36,472 nucleotides of DNA from HGM11412 sp045536025 (GCA_045536025.1 JAZSMT010000019.1:1-36472), one strand, 5' to 3'. Counted from the first letter of the stretch, positions 1 to 8,541 are shown. Notes: generated from the letters alone by a model not told the origin. Numbers and translations are program-made.

Positions 1-2
1 CG

Positions 3-287
3 ATTGCACCTGCACCCGTTGCACCTCAAGCACCTGCACCCGCACCCGTTGCACCTCAAGCATCTGGTCCTATTAACGGCACTAAAATGGAAGCGCCTAT
101 GCCTGGTATGATTAAAGCTTATAAAGTAGCTGAGGGCGCTACCGTTAAAAAAGGCGACGTAATTTTGATTTTAGAAGCTATGAAAATGGATAACGATATA
201 AGCGCTGCTTGTGACGGTGTTGTTTCCTTTAAAGCTCCTGTGGGCTCTAACGTTAACACCGGCGATATAATGGCAGTTATCGGTTAA
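3..287 (+). CDS. Biotin carrier (BCCP-like) subunit of a Na+-pumping decarboxylase, 5' partial
   Basis: This carries the biotin that moves CO2 from the carboxyltransferase (OadA) to the membrane pump (OadB). The reading frame is open to the left edge, so the true start lies upstream. An ATG at 87 is internal, because the frame before it encodes an Ala/Pro/Val/Gln-rich linker typical of these proteins. The rest is one biotinyl domain of about 66 residues with the canonical EAMKMDND motif near bases 174-197, whose second Lys is the biotin site. It stops 12 bases before oadB, which has a good ribosome binding site (AAGGAG). The carboxyltransferase is a separate downstream gene, so this is a stand-alone biotin protein. 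Whether OadG lies upstream cannot be seen. The family call is firm; the substrate is inferred from the neighbours. Confidence 0.9.
   Translation: MAPAPVAPQAPAPAPVAPQASGPINGTKMEAPMPGMIKAYKVAEGATVKKGDVILILEAMKMDNDISAACDGVVSFKAPVGSNVNTGDIMAVIG
6..59 (+). repeat. Imperfect tandem repeat encoding the Ala-Pro linker
   Basis: A 24-base unit encoding APAPVAPQ at 6-29 is repeated at 30-59 with a 6-base (Ala-Pro) insertion. It is in frame and part of the biotin protein's flexible linker, not an independent element. Such linkers vary in length by slippage. Confidence 0.8.
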
Positions 288-299
288 TAAGGAGATATT

Positions 300-1688
300 A
301 TGCTCGATTTATTTACCTTGTGTTCAGGTACGTTCGGGCAGGAGATTAAAGACGCGCTTTTAAACCTTTGGCAAAGTACGGGCATTTACAGTTTGATTGA
401 TGGTACTGCCAACTGGCAAAACATAGTGATGGTTTTAATTTCCTTCGTGCTCGTGTATCTTGCTATAGTTAAAAAGTTTGAACCGCTTTTGCTTTTACCT
501 ATCGCATTTGGTATATTTATTGTAAATATTCCTGGTGCGTACAGAATTTTGTTTGGTACGAAGGGTTATATCGTAACAAATAGCGTAACAAACGTCGAAG
601 TTGCTAGGGGAACGCTTAATGAAATTTTGCAAACCTTTGGTCTTTCTCAACAAATGAATGCAGAAGCATTAGGTGAGTATTTTACTAAAAATGCGGTTAT
701 GGTATCAGGTTCTAACGTGCAATACGCCGTTAATACTCTTACCTTATCAACCGAGCAGGTTATAAGAGATCAAGGCTTATTCTACTACATCTATAAGGGT
801 GTTGACTGGGTTATTTTCCCGCCTATTATATTCTTAGGTATCGGCGCTATGACGGACTTTGGTCCGCTAATTGCAAACCCCAAGAGTATGCTTATCGGCG
901 CTGCCGCACAGCTCGGTGTATTTTTAACGTATTTAGGTGCAAGGCTTTTAGGTTTTACCGCAGCGGAAGCTGGTGCTATCGGTATTATCGGTGGGGCGGA
1001 CGGTCCTACGGCAATTTACGTTACCAAAAAACTTGCTGACGAGCTTTTACCTGCAATAGCTATTGCTGCGTACTCGTATATGGCGCTTATTCCGCTTATT
1101 CAAAAGCCTATTATGAAGCTTTTAACTACCGAAAAAGAGCGCAAGATTAAAATGAAACAGTTAAGGCGAGTTTCAAAAGTGGAAAAAATCGTATTCCCAT
1201 TACTCGTAACTTTAGTTGTTGGTTTAATTCTTCCAGACGCGATACCGCTACTTGGTATGTTGATGTTTGGCAACCTACTTAAAGAATCAGGTGTTACCGA
1301 AAGGCTTGTTCAAACGGCGTCTAACGGGCTTATGAACACGATTACTATATTCCTTGGCGTTATGGTAGGATCTAAAGCAGTTGGCTCGATATTCCTATCT
1401 CTTGACACTATTAAAATTATCGTGTTAGGTCTTGCAGCGTTCTGCATGGGCACGATAGGTGGTTTATTAGTAGCTAAGCTTATGTGTAAATTAACTGGCG
1501 GTAAGGTAAATCCGCTTATAGGCTCGGCAGGTGTATCGGCTGTACCTATGGCTGCGCGTATATCACAAGACGTAGGTAGGGAAGCAGACCCTGACAATCA
1601 CTTACTTATGCATGCAATGGGTCCAAACGTAGCGGGCGTTATCGGCTCGGCAATAGCGGCTGGCGTATTACTTGCTATGTGCGGTTAA
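300..1688 (+). CDS. oadB: Na+-translocating decarboxylase beta subunit (OadB family), long form
   Basis: This integral membrane pump subunit decarboxylates carboxybiotin and exports Na+. It is 462 residues and strongly hydrophobic throughout. Residues known to be essential in Klebsiella OadB are present with the expected spacing: Asp186 in GAMTDFGP, then Asn404, Gly408, Ser413 and Arg420 in the NPLIGSAGVSAVPMAAR segment. Compared with the second OadB here (18010-19143), it has about 17 extra N-terminal residues and an insertion of about 70 residues (roughly 80-165) between the VNIPG segment and the GIGAMTDFGP motif. It lies between the biotin protein and oadA with AGGAG ribosome binding sites, so the three form one expression unit. 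OadB, GcdB and MmdB cannot be separated by sequence alone; the oxaloacetate assignment rests on OadA. Confidence 0.92.
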   Translation: MLDLFTLCSGTFGQEIKDALLNLWQSTGIYSLIDGTANWQNIVMVLISFVLVYLAIVKKFEPLLLLPIAFGIFIVNIPGAYRILFGTKGYIVTNSVTNVEVARGTLNEILQTFGLSQQMNAEALGEYFTKNAVMVSGSNVQYAVNTLTLSTEQVIRDQGLFYYIYKGVDWVIFPPIIFLGIGAMTDFGPLIANPKSMLIGAAAQLGVFLTYLGARLLGFTAAEAGAIGIIGGADGPTAIYVTKKLADELLPAIAIAAYSYMALIPLIQKPIMKLLTTEKERKIKMKQLRRVSKVEKIVFPLLVTLVVGLILPDAIPLLGMLMFGNLLKESGVTERLVQTASNGLMNTITIFLGVMVGSKAVGSIFLSLDTIKIIVLGLAAFCMGTIGGLLVAKLMCKLTGGKVNPLIGSAGVSAVPMAARISQDVGREADPDNHLLMHAMGPNVAGVIGSAIAAGVLLAMCG

Positions 1689-1703
1689 TTATAGGAGAAA
1701 ATT

Positions 1704-3116
1704 ATGGCAAAAAAAGTATTAATAACTGAAACTATTTTGCGTGATGCGCATCAGTCTCAAGCTGCAACGCGTATGCGCCTTGACGAGATGATACCCATGC
1801 TCGAACAGCTCGACGATATCGGTTTTTATTCGCTTGAGGGTTGGGGTGGCGCAACTTTTGACAGTTGCTTGCGCTTTTTAAACGAAGACCCGTGGGAAAG
1901 ACTTCGCACGCTTAAAAAATATATCAAAAAAACACCTATTCAAATGCTTCTTCGCGGTCAAAACTTGCTTGGTTACAAGCACTATGCGGACGACGTTGTT
2001 GAAAAGTTCGTAGAGGCGTCTATTAGAAACGGTATTGGTGTTATAAGAGTTTTCGACGCGCTTAACGACGAAAGAAATTTAGAGTGCGCAATGAAAGCTA
2101 TTAACAAGTATAAAGGCGATTACGGTGCAATTTGTGAGGCTACTATTTGTTATACGACAAGCCCCGTACATACCAACGAGTATTTCGTTAAAAAAGCTAA
2201 GCTTTTAGAAGATATGGGTGCTGATAATATTTGCCTTAAGGATATGGCTAATATTATACTTCCTTACACCGCTTACGATATCATTAAAGATATGAAAAAG
2301 GTATTAAAGCCCTCTACTAAAATTCACCTTCATACTCACAATACGACTGGTACGGGCGAAATGGTATATCTTAAAGCTATTGAAGCGGGTTGTGATATCG
2401 TTGACTGTGCGTTATCTGCAATGGGTAACGGTACGAGTCAACCTGCAACCGAGCCTTTCATTGCTACGCTAAAAAATACTGAATACGATACTGGTATTGA
2501 TATTGAAAAACTCGTTCCTATTAACGAGCATTTTAAAAAGGTTGCAGACCGCCTTGAAAAAGACGGTATATTAAACCCAAAGGTTAGGGGAATTGACGTA
2601 AATACTTTGATTTATCAAGTTCCAGGCGGTATGCTTTCTAACCTTATGTCGCAGTTAAAGCAAGCAGGCAAGCTCGATAAACTTAGCGAGTGCTTAGCTG
2701 AAGTTCCAAATGTTAGAAAAGACGCTGGCTATCCGCCACTCGTTACACCGTCCTCTCAAATCGTTGGAACGCAAGCTGTTCTTAATATTTTACAAAACGA
2801 GCGCTATAAGATGGTTACTAAAGAGTTTAAAGCGCTTATGAAAGGCGAATACGGTAAATTAATCGGCGAGCCCGATGCTGAAATTTTGAAAAAAGTTATT
2901 GGGCATGACGAGCGCGTTACCTGCCGTCCTGCTGATTTGATTGAGGACGAGTACGAGAAGTTCAAAGAAGAAATGAAAGAGTATTATACTCAAGAGGAAG
3001 ACGTTTTGTCTTACGCACTTTTCAATCAAGTTGCAATCAACTTCTTTAAATACCGTCTTGCTAAAGATAAAAAGGTTGATGCTGATCTTGCAAAGACCAA
3101 AATTTACCCAGTATAA
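1704..3116 (+). CDS. oadA: Oxaloacetate decarboxylase alpha / pyruvate carboxylase subunit B-type carboxyltransferase
   Basis: This transfers the carboxyl group of oxaloacetate to biotin at a metal centre in the cytoplasm. Visible motifs are RDAHQSQAATRM (Asp14, His16), the Lys179 expected to be carboxylated in NICLKDM, and the HLHTHNTTG metal-binding histidines (about 210 and 212), followed by the family's conserved C-terminal region. It is 470 residues and ends before any biotinyl domain, which is instead the separate protein at the left edge. The start follows AGGAG. Its TAA overlaps the surE ATG (TAATG), implying coupled translation. Next to OadB, a Na+-pumping oxaloacetate decarboxylase is most likely. 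A PycB role, or a related acyl-CoA decarboxylase role, is less likely but not excluded. Confidence 0.92.
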   Translation: MAKKVLITETILRDAHQSQAATRMRLDEMIPMLEQLDDIGFYSLEGWGGATFDSCLRFLNEDPWERLRTLKKYIKKTPIQMLLRGQNLLGYKHYADDVVEKFVEASIRNGIGVIRVFDALNDERNLECAMKAINKYKGDYGAICEATICYTTSPVHTNEYFVKKAKLLEDMGADNICLKDMANIILPYTAYDIIKDMKKVLKPSTKIHLHTHNTTGTGEMVYLKAIEAGCDIVDCALSAMGNGTSQPATEPFIATLKNTEYDTGIDIEKLVPINEHFKKVADRLEKDGILNPKVRGIDVNTLIYQVPGGMLSNLMSQLKQAGKLDKLSECLAEVPNVRKDAGYPPLVTPSSQIVGTQAVLNILQNERYKMVTKEFKALMKGEYGKLIGEPDAEILKKVIGHDERVTCRPADLIEDEYEKFKEEMKEYYTQEEDVLSYALFNQVAINFFKYRLAKDKKVDADLAKTKIYPV

Positions 3117-3856
3117 TGAATATTTTACTTTGTAATGACGATGGAATTTTTAGCGAGGGTTTATTGACTCTCGCTAATCTTCTTAAAATAAATCATAACG
3201 TAACCGTGTTTGCGCCAACGGGTAACCGTTCGGGGTATTCACGGTCAGTTTCATTTCACAAGAACATTGAAGTAAAACCTGTAGACGTAATTGACGGAGT
3301 TGAGGCGTACACGGTATCAGGCACGCCTGCCGATTGCGTTAAGTTTGCCCTTACGACGTTAGACACTAGATTTGATTTAGTTGTTGCTGGTATTAATCAA
3401 GGTCCAAATCTTGGCAGTGATATATTCTACAGCGGTACGGTTAACGCGTGTTTTGAGGCTAACGCTGAAAATCTTCCAGCTATTGCCTTTTCAAACGTTG
3501 GATTTAAAGACTATAAGTTTTCAGAAAACGCTATCATTATAGATAAGATTTTCGACAAACTCGTTAGTATATCGTCGGGAGAATACACGCTAAACGTAAA
3601 TATTCCAAACGCGAACGTTTGTGAAATTGCCGGAGTTGAATTTTGCACCGCAGGTGTATGCAAGTATACTGATGGATATATTAAAACGGGCGAGTTTATC
3701 TATAAGCTTATAGGCGAACCTATTCCGCCTAGTGAAAAAGACGTTGATACCGACGTTTATTTTTCCTCTAAAAATTTCGTTACGGTTACGCCGGTTACTC
3801 ATCGCGTAACGGACGAAAACGTTTTATTAAAACTCAAAGGGTTTTCTCTTAAATGA
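3116..3856 (+). CDS. surE: 5'/3'-nucleotidase SurE
   Basis: This is a metal-dependent nucleoside monophosphate phosphatase of the SurE survival protein family. The N-terminus has the metal-binding pair Asp8-Asp9 in LLCNDDG. It is followed by NRSGYSRSVS, VSGTPADCVKFAL and the GINQGPNLGSDIFYSGTV block, all SurE signatures. Its length of 246 residues is normal. It starts inside the oadA stop codon and its own stop overlaps the next gene by 4 bases (ATGA), so it is translated within the large operon. A direct link to the decarboxylase is not implied. Confidence 0.95.
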   Translation: MNILLCNDDGIFSEGLLTLANLLKINHNVTVFAPTGNRSGYSRSVSFHKNIEVKPVDVIDGVEAYTVSGTPADCVKFALTTLDTRFDLVVAGINQGPNLGSDIFYSGTVNACFEANAENLPAIAFSNVGFKDYKFSENAIIIDKIFDKLVSISSGEYTLNVNIPNANVCEIAGVEFCTAGVCKYTDGYIKTGEFIYKLIGEPIPPSEKDVDTDVYFSSKNFVTVTPVTHRVTDENVLLKLKGFSLK

Positions 3857-5073
3857 AAGTAGTTGTTATCGGCGGTGGTGCGTCGGGTATGGTATGCGCT
3901 ATCTTGCAAAAAAGACAAGGCTTTGACGTTACGTTGATTGAAAAGAACGAAAAGCTTGGTAAAAAACTTTATATAACTGGTAAGGGTAGGTGTAATCTTT
4001 GTAACGATTGTGAGGTTCACGAGTTTTTTACAAACGTAGTGTCTAACCCCAAATTTTTAACGAGTTCAATTTACTCGTTTACCCCAAAAGACACTATTGA
4101 GTTTTTTGAAAGTTTAGGGTTAACTTTGAAAACCGAAAGGGGTAATAGAGTATTTCCTCTAAGCGATAAATCAAGCGACGTTATTAAAGCGTTACAAAGC
4201 GAATTGGTTTCTCTTGGCGTTGATATAAAGCTTAAAGAAATAGCTTTAAAAATCAATGCAAACGATAGTATAGTTACGAGCGTTTTAACCGATAAAAACG
4301 AATATTTTGCCGATAAAGTGGTGGTTGCAACGGGCGGTATAACCTATCCGTCAACAGGCTCTACGGGTGACGGTTTTGAGTTTGCAAAATCGCTTGGTCA
4401 TACCGTAACAGAGTTATATCCTTCGCTTTGCGGAGCTAACCTTAAGGGCGAAGATTTTAAACCGTTACAAGGCTTAACTTTAAAAAACGTTAGATTATCA
4501 GTTAGTGATAACTCTAAGGTTTTTTATACCGAACAGGGCGAAATGCTTTTCACTCATTACGGCGTTTCAGGTCCGCTTGTATTAACGGCGTCAGCACTAC
4601 TTGCGAGGCGTAATTCTAAAAATATTAAGTTTTCAATTGATTTAAAGCCTGCGCTTGATAAATTAACGCTCGACAAGCGTATATTAAGAGATTTTTCTGA
4701 GTTTAAAAACAAAGAGCTTAAAAACGCGCTTGACGCGTTACTGCCAAAGGCTATTATTCCTTTGGTTATTAAAAAATCAAAAATACCCGAAAATAAAAAA
4801 GTGTCGGTAATAACATCGGCTGAACGAGAAAGCCTAGTTGATACCGTTAAAAATTTAGAATTTGACTTTTTGTCGCTTAGAGGTGTAAACGAGGCTGTAA
4901 TAACAAGCGGTGGCGTTTCCGTTAAAGAAATTAACCCCAAAACGATGGAAAGTAAAATAATAAAAGGATTGTATTTTATCGGTGAAGTGTTGGACGTTGA
5001 CGCGTTTACAGGTGGCTTTAACCTGCAAATTGCATTTTCCACGGCACACTCGTGTGGGATACAATCAAAGTAG
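3853..5073 (+). CDS. HI0933/BaiN-like FAD-dependent oxidoreductase
   Basis: This is a predicted flavoprotein of the HI0933 family (annotated as NAD(P)/FAD-dependent oxidoreductase or BaiN-like). The dinucleotide-binding GGGASG lies at residues 7-12 and is followed by the family's KLYITGKGRCNLCND segment. An ATGGITYPSTGSTGDG block sits mid-protein, and the C-terminal FIGEVLDVDAFTGGFNLQ segment closes the FAD site. It is 406 residues, normal for the family. The physiological substrate is unknown; bile-acid activity is known for only one member and should not be assumed. It overlaps surE by 4 bases and precedes cmk, a neighbour pair common in Clostridia. Confidence 0.9.
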   Translation: MKVVVIGGGASGMVCAILQKRQGFDVTLIEKNEKLGKKLYITGKGRCNLCNDCEVHEFFTNVVSNPKFLTSSIYSFTPKDTIEFFESLGLTLKTERGNRVFPLSDKSSDVIKALQSELVSLGVDIKLKEIALKINANDSIVTSVLTDKNEYFADKVVVATGGITYPSTGSTGDGFEFAKSLGHTVTELYPSLCGANLKGEDFKPLQGLTLKNVRLSVSDNSKVFYTEQGEMLFTHYGVSGPLVLTASALLARRNSKNIKFSIDLKPALDKLTLDKRILRDFSEFKNKELKNALDALLPKAIIPLVIKKSKIPENKKVSVITSAERESLVDTVKNLEFDFLSLRGVNEAVITSGGVSVKEINPKTMESKIIKGLYFIGEVLDVDAFTGGFNLQIAFSTAHSCGIQSK

Positions 5074-5080
5074 GTGGCAT

Positions 5081-5734
5081 ATGATAAACATAGCGTTAGA
5101 CGGGCCTGCAGGAAGCGGTAAGTCTACAATAGCAAAAGCAATTTCTAAAAAACTTAATATTTTGTATCTCGATACGGGTGCAATGTATAGGGCGGTAGCC
5201 TTAGTTGCTCATAGAAACGACGTCGACTGCAAAAGCGAAGAAGAGGTTAAAAAAATACTGCCTTTAGTTAACGTTTCGGTTAAATACTTAAACGGCGGTC
5301 AAAGAACGTATTTAGGAGATGAAGACGTTTCTGAAAAAATTCGTGAAAACGCAATTTCTATGAAGGCTTCAGCCGTATCTGCTCATCAATGCGTACGTGA
5401 AAAGCTCGTAGAGCTTCAACGTGCTATTGCAAGCGGTATTGACTGCGTGCTTGACGGTAGAGATATCGGAACTCACGTTTTACCTAACGCAAAATACAAG
5501 TTTTACGTTACCGCTTCGCTTGAAGAAAGAACTGAAAGGCGTTATAGCGAATTGATAGCTAAAGGTCAAACGGTTAACAAACAGGCGCTTAAAGAAGAAA
5601 TTGCAACGAGAGATTATAACGATTCTCACAGAAAGTTTGCGCCTCTTCGTCAGGCGGAGGACGCCGTATATCTTGATACGACTTTTATGACAGCAGATGA
5701 AGTAGTAGATTTCGTGCTTGCGCGTATTAATTAG
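5081..5734 (+). CDS. cmk: (d)CMP kinase
   Basis: This phosphorylates CMP and dCMP to the diphosphates. The P-loop GPAGSGKST is at residues 8-16, followed by YLDTGAMYRAVAL, the LDGRDIGTHVLPNA substrate segment and the RDYNDSHR region near the C-terminus. I chose the ATG at 5081 because it follows AGGTGG and gives a 217-residue protein, the usual size. A longer frame starting at 4982 would add 33 unrelated residues that merely read through the end of the preceding gene in another frame. plsC follows after 9 bases. Confidence 0.95.
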   Translation: MINIALDGPAGSGKSTIAKAISKKLNILYLDTGAMYRAVALVAHRNDVDCKSEEEVKKILPLVNVSVKYLNGGQRTYLGDEDVSEKIRENAISMKASAVSAHQCVREKLVELQRAIASGIDCVLDGRDIGTHVLPNAKYKFYVTASLEERTERRYSELIAKGQTVNKQALKEEIATRDYNDSHRKFAPLRQAEDAVYLDTTFMTADEVVDFVLARIN

Positions 5735-5743
5735 AGGTTTATT

Positions 5744-6373
5744 ATGTTTTACTGGATTTTTAGACCGCTTATGTGGTTATTTTACAAGGTTTGTTATAGG
5801 GTAAAAATTTTCGGTAAAGAAAATTTGATTAAAAAAGGAAAAAATATAGTCGTTTGCAATCACCTAGGAAAAGCTGACGTTTTTGCCGTTGGCGCGTTAT
5901 ATCCTAATAAAACTATTTTTCTATCAAAAATCGAGTGGTTTGACAACAAGGTTTTAGGCTGGTTTTTAAAACAGCTTGGAACTATTCCGCTTGACAGGGA
6001 TAAACCGAGTTTATCTAGCATTAAAGAGGGGCTTCAGGTCTTAAAGGACGATAAGCGACTTGGAATATTCCCAGAGGGCAGAAGAAATTTTGAAACTAAC
6101 GACCTTCAAGAAATTAAGCAAGGGACTGCGCTTTTTGCCGTAAAAGGTCAGGCACAAATTACCCCCGTTATAATTTACGATAGGCTTAAAATGTTCAAAA
6201 AGGGATACGTGATTGTTGGTAAGCCGTTTGATTTTTCAGAGTTTTACGGTCAAAGGTTTACTGACGAGGTTTCTCAAAAATGCACTCAAATATTAAACGA
6301 TAAAATGCACGAGCTTCAGCAAGAAATCTTTAAGCTCATTGAGCAAGAAAAATCTAAAAAGTGTAAAAAATAA
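5744..6373 (+). CDS. plsC: 1-acyl-sn-glycerol-3-phosphate acyltransferase (PlsC family)
   Basis: This membrane-associated acyltransferase of phospholipid synthesis converts lysophosphatidate to phosphatidate. The catalytic H(X)4D motif is NHLGKAD (His40, Asp45) and the acceptor-binding motif is FPEGRR (about 109-114), where FPEGTR is more usual. The N-terminus is aromatic and hydrophobic, consistent with membrane association. It is 209 residues, normal for short PlsC proteins. The stop TAA overlaps the ispH start (TAATG), so the two are probably translationally coupled. The order cmk-plsC-ispH is common in Clostridia. Confidence 0.92.
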   Translation: MFYWIFRPLMWLFYKVCYRVKIFGKENLIKKGKNIVVCNHLGKADVFAVGALYPNKTIFLSKIEWFDNKVLGWFLKQLGTIPLDRDKPSLSSIKEGLQVLKDDKRLGIFPEGRRNFETNDLQEIKQGTALFAVKGQAQITPVIIYDRLKMFKKGYVIVGKPFDFSEFYGQRFTDEVSQKCTQILNDKMHELQQEIFKLIEQEKSKKCKK

Positions 6374-8409
6374 TGGAAGTTATACTTGCAAAAAATAGCG
6401 GGTTTTGTATGGGTGTTAAGCGCGCGGTAGACACGGCGCTTTCAATTAAAGAAAAGCCCGTTTACGTTCTCGGTGAAATTATTCACAACGAAGGCGTTCT
6501 CAAAAAACTTAGTGAAAACGGCGTAATAACGGTTGACTCGCCCGACGATTTGAAGAAGGGGGATACTTTAATTATCCGTTCTCACGGCGTGGGTAAAAAA
6601 ATACTCGATGATTTATCAAAGCGAAATATAAGCGTCGTTAATTTGACGTGCCCTTTCGTTATGAAAACGCAAAAAATTGTCGAAGATTATTATAACAAAG
6701 GTTATAAAATTGTAATTTTCGGTAAAAAAGACCACCCCGAAGTTATAGGGCTGAACGGGTGGTGTAACGATACCGCATTAGTTTTCGAATGTGAAAACTG
6801 TGAGATGCTATCGTTAAAAGACGAAAAAATCTGCGTAGTTGCTCAAACGACGGCGTCAAAAGAAAAATTTGACGAATTTTTGAAAAATTTCGATAATTCC
6901 TACGCAAAAACAGTTGAGATTTTTAAAACAATTTGCTATACTACATTAGAGCGTCAACAAGAAGCGGATACACTTTCTAAAAAATGTGAAGCGATGGTCG
7001 TTATAGGCGGTACTAGTAGCAGTAACACTAAGAAATTGTTTGACGTTTGCAATAAAAATTGCAAAAACACATACTTAGTTTCGTCGCCCAAAGGGCTCGA
7101 TTATAAAACATTAAATCGCTATAAAAGCGTTGGAATCGTTAGCGGAGCTTCCACTCCGATTAGCGAATCTATGGAGGTTTACTTAACAATGTCGGAAAAA
7201 ATTATTAACTCAATGGATGAAGCAGTTGCATTACTTGACGAGAAAAAGCCTTATAAAAGAGGGCAAAAAATTACCGTGTTTATTTCACAGGTAGATGACG
7301 ACGGCTTAAAAGTTCATTTAGACGGAAAAACGGAAATTGAAATTCCCAAAGCACAACTTATGTGTGAAGAATATGACAAAGCTCATTACGAAGCTTTAAG
7401 CGAACTTGAGGTTGTTGTAATCAGCACTAAACCCCGTCTTGAATTGTCTGAAAAGCAAATTCTTGTATTAAAGCAAGAAGAAGAGTTAGTAAAAGAACTT
7501 AACGACGGTAAGATTATCAACGTTAAAATCGATAAGTTCAATAAGGGCGGTTTAACTGGTAAATACGAATCGTTTGACGTTTTCGTTCCCGCAAGTGAAA
7601 TCAAAATCGGTTTCGTTAATGATTTTGAAAAATACGTTGGTAAGACTTTAAGATTAAAAGCGCTTAAGGTAGAGTACACAAACAGAAAGAAAGAAATCGT
7701 TGGCTCACAAAAAGTTATTTTAGAGGCTGAAAGAGCTGAAAGAAATGCTGAAAGGCAAGCAAAAGAAGACGCTTTCTTTGCTTCTATTTCTGAAAACGAC
7801 GTTGTTACGGGTACCGTAGCAAGATTTGCTCAGTTCGGTGCTTTCGTAGTAGTTAACGGTTTTGACTGTTTAGCTCACGTATCCGACCTTAGCTGGACTG
7901 GTGTTAAAACCCCTGCTGACGTTCTTGAAATTGGTAAAGAGTACGATTTCGTCGTATTAAAAGTTGATAAAGACAACAAGAAGGTATCTATTGGCTATAA
8001 GCAGTTACAACCCAAGCCTTGGGACGGTGTTGCTGAAAAATATCAAGTTGGCGACGTTGTTACTGGTAAGGTTGTAAGATTAGTATCTTTCGGCGCTTTC
8101 ATTGAAGTTGAAAAGGGTGTTGACGGTCTTGTTCACGTTTCTCAAATTTGCCATGAGTTCCTTGAAAATCCTGCAAGCAAGCTTAAAGTTGGCGATGAAG
8201 TTAACGCTAAAATTCTCGCTATCGACGTTGAAAAGGAAAAATTAACCCTTTCAATTAAGGCTACTTTAGAAGCTCCTGTTAAGGAAGAAAAAGAAGACGA
8301 CAAGCCTAAGAAAGAAAAGAAGGCTAAAAAGGAAGACGATGAAGATATTCACGGCTGGACTGAAAGTTCAGACGGTGGCATTTCTATAGCTGAACTTTTA
8401 AGCAAATAA
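6373..8409 (+). CDS. ispH: IspH (HMBPP reductase) fused to ribosomal protein S1-like RNA-binding domains
   Basis: Residues 1 to about 285 are IspH, the [4Fe-4S] enzyme making IPP and DMAPP in the last MEP-pathway step. The cluster ligands are Cys12, Cys93 and Cys188, and the substrate site shows His38, His71, His121/Glu123 (HPEV), Thr159-Thr160 and the GGTSSSN block. Residues about 295 to 632 hold four S1/OB-type repeats: the first two (about 295-365 and 378-450) are divergent, and the last two (about 473-545 and 558-632) are clear, with GxFGAF and HVS motifs. The tail is rich in Lys and Glu. This fusion is a known arrangement in Clostridia, so it is not a misassembly. It starts in the plsC stop codon with no strong ribosome binding site, implying coupling. 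It ends the operon at a terminator. Confidence 0.95.
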   Translation: MEVILAKNSGFCMGVKRAVDTALSIKEKPVYVLGEIIHNEGVLKKLSENGVITVDSPDDLKKGDTLIIRSHGVGKKILDDLSKRNISVVNLTCPFVMKTQKIVEDYYNKGYKIVIFGKKDHPEVIGLNGWCNDTALVFECENCEMLSLKDEKICVVAQTTASKEKFDEFLKNFDNSYAKTVEIFKTICYTTLERQQEADTLSKKCEAMVVIGGTSSSNTKKLFDVCNKNCKNTYLVSSPKGLDYKTLNRYKSVGIVSGASTPISESMEVYLTMSEKIINSMDEAVALLDEKKPYKRGQKITVFISQVDDDGLKVHLDGKTEIEIPKAQLMCEEYDKAHYEALSELEVVVISTKPRLELSEKQILVLKQEEELVKELNDGKIINVKIDKFNKGGLTGKYESFDVFVPASEIKIGFVNDFEKYVGKTLRLKALKVEYTNRKKEIVGSQKVILEAERAERNAERQAKEDAFFASISENDVVTGTVARFAQFGAFVVVNGFDCLAHVSDLSWTGVKTPADVLEIGKEYDFVVLKVDKDNKKVSIGYKQLQPKPWDGVAEKYQVGDVVTGKVVRLVSFGAFIEVEKGVDGLVHVSQICHEFLENPASKLKVGDEVNAKILAIDVEKEKLTLSIKATLEAPVKEEKEDDKPKKEKKAKKEDDEDIHGWTESSDGGISIAELLSK

Positions 8410-8426
8410 TTTAAATTTTATATTAA

Positions 8427-8461
8427 AATTCCGACTAATATAGTCGTAATTTTTTATTTTT
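8427..8461 (+). terminator. Rho-independent terminator after ispH-S1
   Basis: Stem CGACTA (8432-8437) pairs with TAGTCG (8441-8446) around an ATA loop. AATT flanks extend it past one mismatch, and a T-rich run to 8461 follows. It lies 17 bases after the stop codon and ends the large left operon. Confidence 0.8.
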
Positions 8462-8504
8462 TACGCTAATTAGGTCAATATCGTCATAAATAGTTATATA
8501 CGTA

Positions 8505-8533
8505 TTGCAATTTGTGAAAAATTTATGTATAAT
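8505..8533 (+). promoter_or_regulatory. Sigma-A-type promoter for the nahK-dxs operon
   Basis: TTGCAA (8505-8510), a 17-base spacer and a perfect TATAAT (8528-8533). The predicted transcript start is near 8540, about 56 bases before the kinase ATG. It sits just after the preceding terminator, so it begins a new transcription unit. Confidence 0.75.
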
Positions 8534-8541
8534 AAAATAAA

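Noticed and set aside
6..59. Possible CRISPR-like or mobile repeat at the left edge
   Set aside because: The repeat is in frame and encodes the Ala-Pro linker of the biotin protein; there are no spacers.
4557..5042. A 161-codon antisense frame inside the flavoprotein gene
   Set aside because: It is Ser/Leu-rich low-information sequence typical of the reverse of a coding frame, and it overlaps a well-supported gene completely.
4982..5080. Longer cmk starting at an ATG within the flavoprotein gene
   Set aside because: The extra 33 residues are unlike Cmk and simply read the preceding gene in another frame. The ATG at 5081 has AGGTGG in front and gives the normal length.
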